A stretch of DNA of 64,000 nt. Source: UBA4782 sp034430215. GTDB lineage: Bacteria; Chloroflexota; Anaerolineae; Anaerolineales; Anaerolineaceae. Under the pieces are notes generated by a model. That model was not told the DNA's origin. It saw nothing but the letters and a program-made list of their open reading frames with translations, and did not search any database. A program made the translations under genes and the position numbers. The first letter of the stretch is position 1; each line of letters begins with the position of its first letter. This document shows, in pieces, positions 62,648 through 64,000 of this stretch. The stretch is taken from assembly GCA_034430215.1 (NCBI GenBank), contig DAOUFE010000017.1, positions 1-64,000 on the forward strand, in the 5' to 3' direction.

Positions 62648-63214
62648 TTACTCGTGAAATTCTTCTACCTGGTATATGCTTACCTGCAAGACCTTTCTTC
62701 GCCAGAGATCGCTGGCTGCACCCATTTTTGCGCAAAGATGGCTGAGAAAATCTTCAGGTTCTGGTAATTGCTCCCAAACTTGAGGTAAGAATGTCGCCCG
62801 GTGTATTCCATCACGCAGTACAACACCATCTATCCCTGGTCGTAGACGTTCTATTAGCTCATCGGACGTTGAGTATTCTAGTGGAACTGCAGGGGTTAAT
62901 ACCGAAACTTCAATTTTAATTTGATCTAATTCCTCTTTCCTCACAGGAGGAAAACGGTAATCTTCCAGTGCAGCTGCTTCAGCATGTTCGCATACATCTT
63001 GCACTAAAGGTTGGTAGGCTTCTAATGTTCCAATGCATCCTCTCAACGCTTCATGCCTTGTCAGGGTAACAAAAGAAGCGCCATTCTGTTGAAGTCGAGG
63101 AGTGTACTTTTCCAGATCAACATGGTATTTAGAGTGGTCACGGATCACGGTCTCCAGTGTCTTTCGTGCCAGTTGAAGAAGAACTTGCTTTTCCATATCA
63201 GTTAGAGATTCCAT
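62648..63214 (-). CDS. AMMECR1-domain protein (AmmeMemoRadiSam system protein A)
   Basis: GCIGTLEAYQPLVQDVCEHAEAAALEDYRFPPV and IDGVVLRDGIHRATFLPQVWEQLPEPEDFLSHLC are the hallmark blocks of this family. In many prokaryotes it stands with a Memo-like protein and a radical SAM enzyme (parts B and C); neither is within this window. The biochemical role is unknown. Length (188) is typical. GGGAGG precedes the ATG. Confidence 0.93.
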   Translation of the reverse strand: MESLTDMEKQVLLQLARKTLETVIRDHSKYHVDLEKYTPRLQQNGASFVTLTRHEALRGCIGTLEAYQPLVQDVCEHAEAAALEDYRFPPVRKEELDQIKIEVSVLTPAVPLEYSTSDELIERLRPGIDGVVLRDGIHRATFLPQVWEQLPEPEDFLSHLCAKMGAASDLWRRKVLQVSIYQVEEFHE

Positions 63215-63353
63215 TCACCCTCCCGGAAATGATTACCTGATCATTGATTTACTCTCTTTAAAACATAAATCTAGTTATTTTATACAATGAGGTACACCCT
63301 TCGTCAAGTTTCATAAAAATATGGATGTGGAAAATCCAAAACACATTTATACT

Positions 63354-64000
63354 ATGGGTATGAGTGAAAACATTCCTGAAATTAAAGAAAATCCGGTTCC
63401 AACACCTGAACAACCCGATGAAAAACCGGCAAAATCGGCACGGTTTAATATCCTGCACGCAATAGAGACATTACTCTTCACCGCCGCTCTCATTGCAACC
63501 CTACTTACCTTATGGACTCCCAGTAACCTTTTCTCAAATAACCTTTTACGCCAGATGCTTGCGGAAATCGATTCGAATGAATCCTCCTCTCCCATCCTAC
63601 CTACCTTAACACCATCATCACGCCCCCGCATCGGATTAGTATCTGGTCATTGGGGTTATGACAGTGGTGCAGTTTGCGAAAATGGAACAACCGAAGCAGA
63701 TGTCAACCTGCGTATTGCCACCCTCGTCCGCCAATATCTGATGGAAGCCGGTTATGATGTTGATTTGCTAAAGGAATTCGACGAAAAACTTTATCAATAC
63801 AATGCGGTGGCTCTAGTTTCCATCCACAATGATTCTTGCGAATATATTGATGAAAATGCGACCGGCTTCAAAGTAGCTGCTGCAGTTTCCAATGCTTATC
63901 CTGAAAAAGCCAATAAATTGACTGCCTGTCTAATCGATCGGTATAAGGCTGATACTGGAATGAACTTCCATTACAACACCATTACCGATGATATGACTTA
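63354..64000 (+). CDS. N-acetylmuramoyl-L-alanine amidase, 3' end outside the window
   Basis: The frame is open to the right edge. After a polar, Glu/Pro-rich N-terminus comes one transmembrane helix (LLFTAALIATLLTLW, about 40-55), a linker, and an Amidase_3 domain. LVSGHWGYDSGAVC holds the first zinc His, TTEADVNLRIA the Glu, and VSIHNDSC the second His. It is thus a membrane-anchored cell-wall hydrolase cutting the glycan-peptide bond. Start is uncertain: ATG at 63354 or 63360 (no ribosome-binding site, TATACT directly upstream) or an earlier in-frame ATG at 63321. Confidence 0.8.
   Translation, partial: MGMSENIPEIKENPVPTPEQPDEKPAKSARFNILHAIETLLFTAALIATLLTLWTPSNLFSNNLLRQMLAEIDSNESSSPILPTLTPSSRPRIGLVSGHWGYDSGAVCENGTTEADVNLRIATLVRQYLMEAGYDVDLLKEFDEKLYQYNAVALVSIHNDSCEYIDENATGFKVAAAVSNAYPEKANKLTACLIDRYKADTGMNFHYNTITDDMT

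Noticed and set aside
1..64000. tRNA genes, CRISPR arrays, insertion sequences, prophage or integrated element
   Set aside because: No cloverleaf with a T-loop GTTC block was noticed between genes, no regularly spaced repeats, and no transposase, integrase or phage structural protein among the frames.

Overview
This is ordinary chromosomal DNA of moderate GC from a free-living bacterium. I infer Chloroflexota, probably class Anaerolineae. The inference rests on a combination of features: a mevalonate-pathway decarboxylase, a duplicated ThyX-like protein, DarA-type cyclic-di-AMP receptors, fused MoeA proteins, and a bifunctional penicillin-binding protein with a long Thr/Pro-rich tail. No 16S gene is present to confirm it. 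I found no tRNA, rRNA, insertion sequence, prophage or CRISPR array. The last gene runs off the right edge.

Layout. 0.2-4.7 kb: two tandem asparagine-synthetase-like genes without the glutaminase cysteine, then a (di)phosphomevalonate decarboxylase. 4.8-7.3 kb: rseP, a HEAT-repeat protein and acylphosphatase. 7.3-14.1 kb, minus strand: a membrane-anchored beta-sandwich protein, pth, mfd and uvrB, which group tRNA recycling with nucleotide excision repair. 14.3-17.2 kb: a NERD-domain helicase and a YtxG/YtxH-like envelope pair. 17.3-25.1 kb: NAD(P)HX repair enzyme, membrane-fused spermidine-synthase-like protein, TIGR01906-like membrane protein, gpmA, a sugar-ABC ATPase, a probable 6S-like RNA, thpR, rsfS and bcp. 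25.2-30.1 kb, minus strand: an SDR, a UbiA-like membrane protein, moeA and a moeA-PBP fusion. 30.2-34.2 kb: a PLP dehydratase and a polar amino-acid ABC transporter. 34.4-40.2 kb: metallo-beta-lactamase-fold hydrolase, plsY, a JAMM peptidase, two membrane proteins and gyrB. 40.6-44.6 kb: a chemotaxis receptor and a GH13 glucosidase. 44.8-53.6 kb: the transcription/translation operon nusA-ylxR-infB-rbfA-nrnA-truB-ribF-thyX-like, without rimP. 53.7-64 kb: a degenerate methyltransferase-like protein, PBP1A, a six-hairpin glycosidase-like protein followed by two DarA-like genes, AMMECR1, and a truncated cell-wall amidase.

Most genes are housekeeping. The points most worth a second look are these: a structured RNA at about 23.4-23.6 kb with its own promoter and terminator; a recurring promoter design in which the -10 box lies 7-10 bases before the start codon, implying leaderless mRNAs; a ThyX-like protein whose two halves each keep a different part of the ThyX signature; a RibF that has lost the riboflavin-kinase signature; a conserved-looking but degenerate DNA-methylase-like protein; the tandem Cys-less asparagine synthetase paralogues; and alternative hairpins in front of infB. 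I did not find a clear, complete, previously undescribed defence or biosynthetic system.
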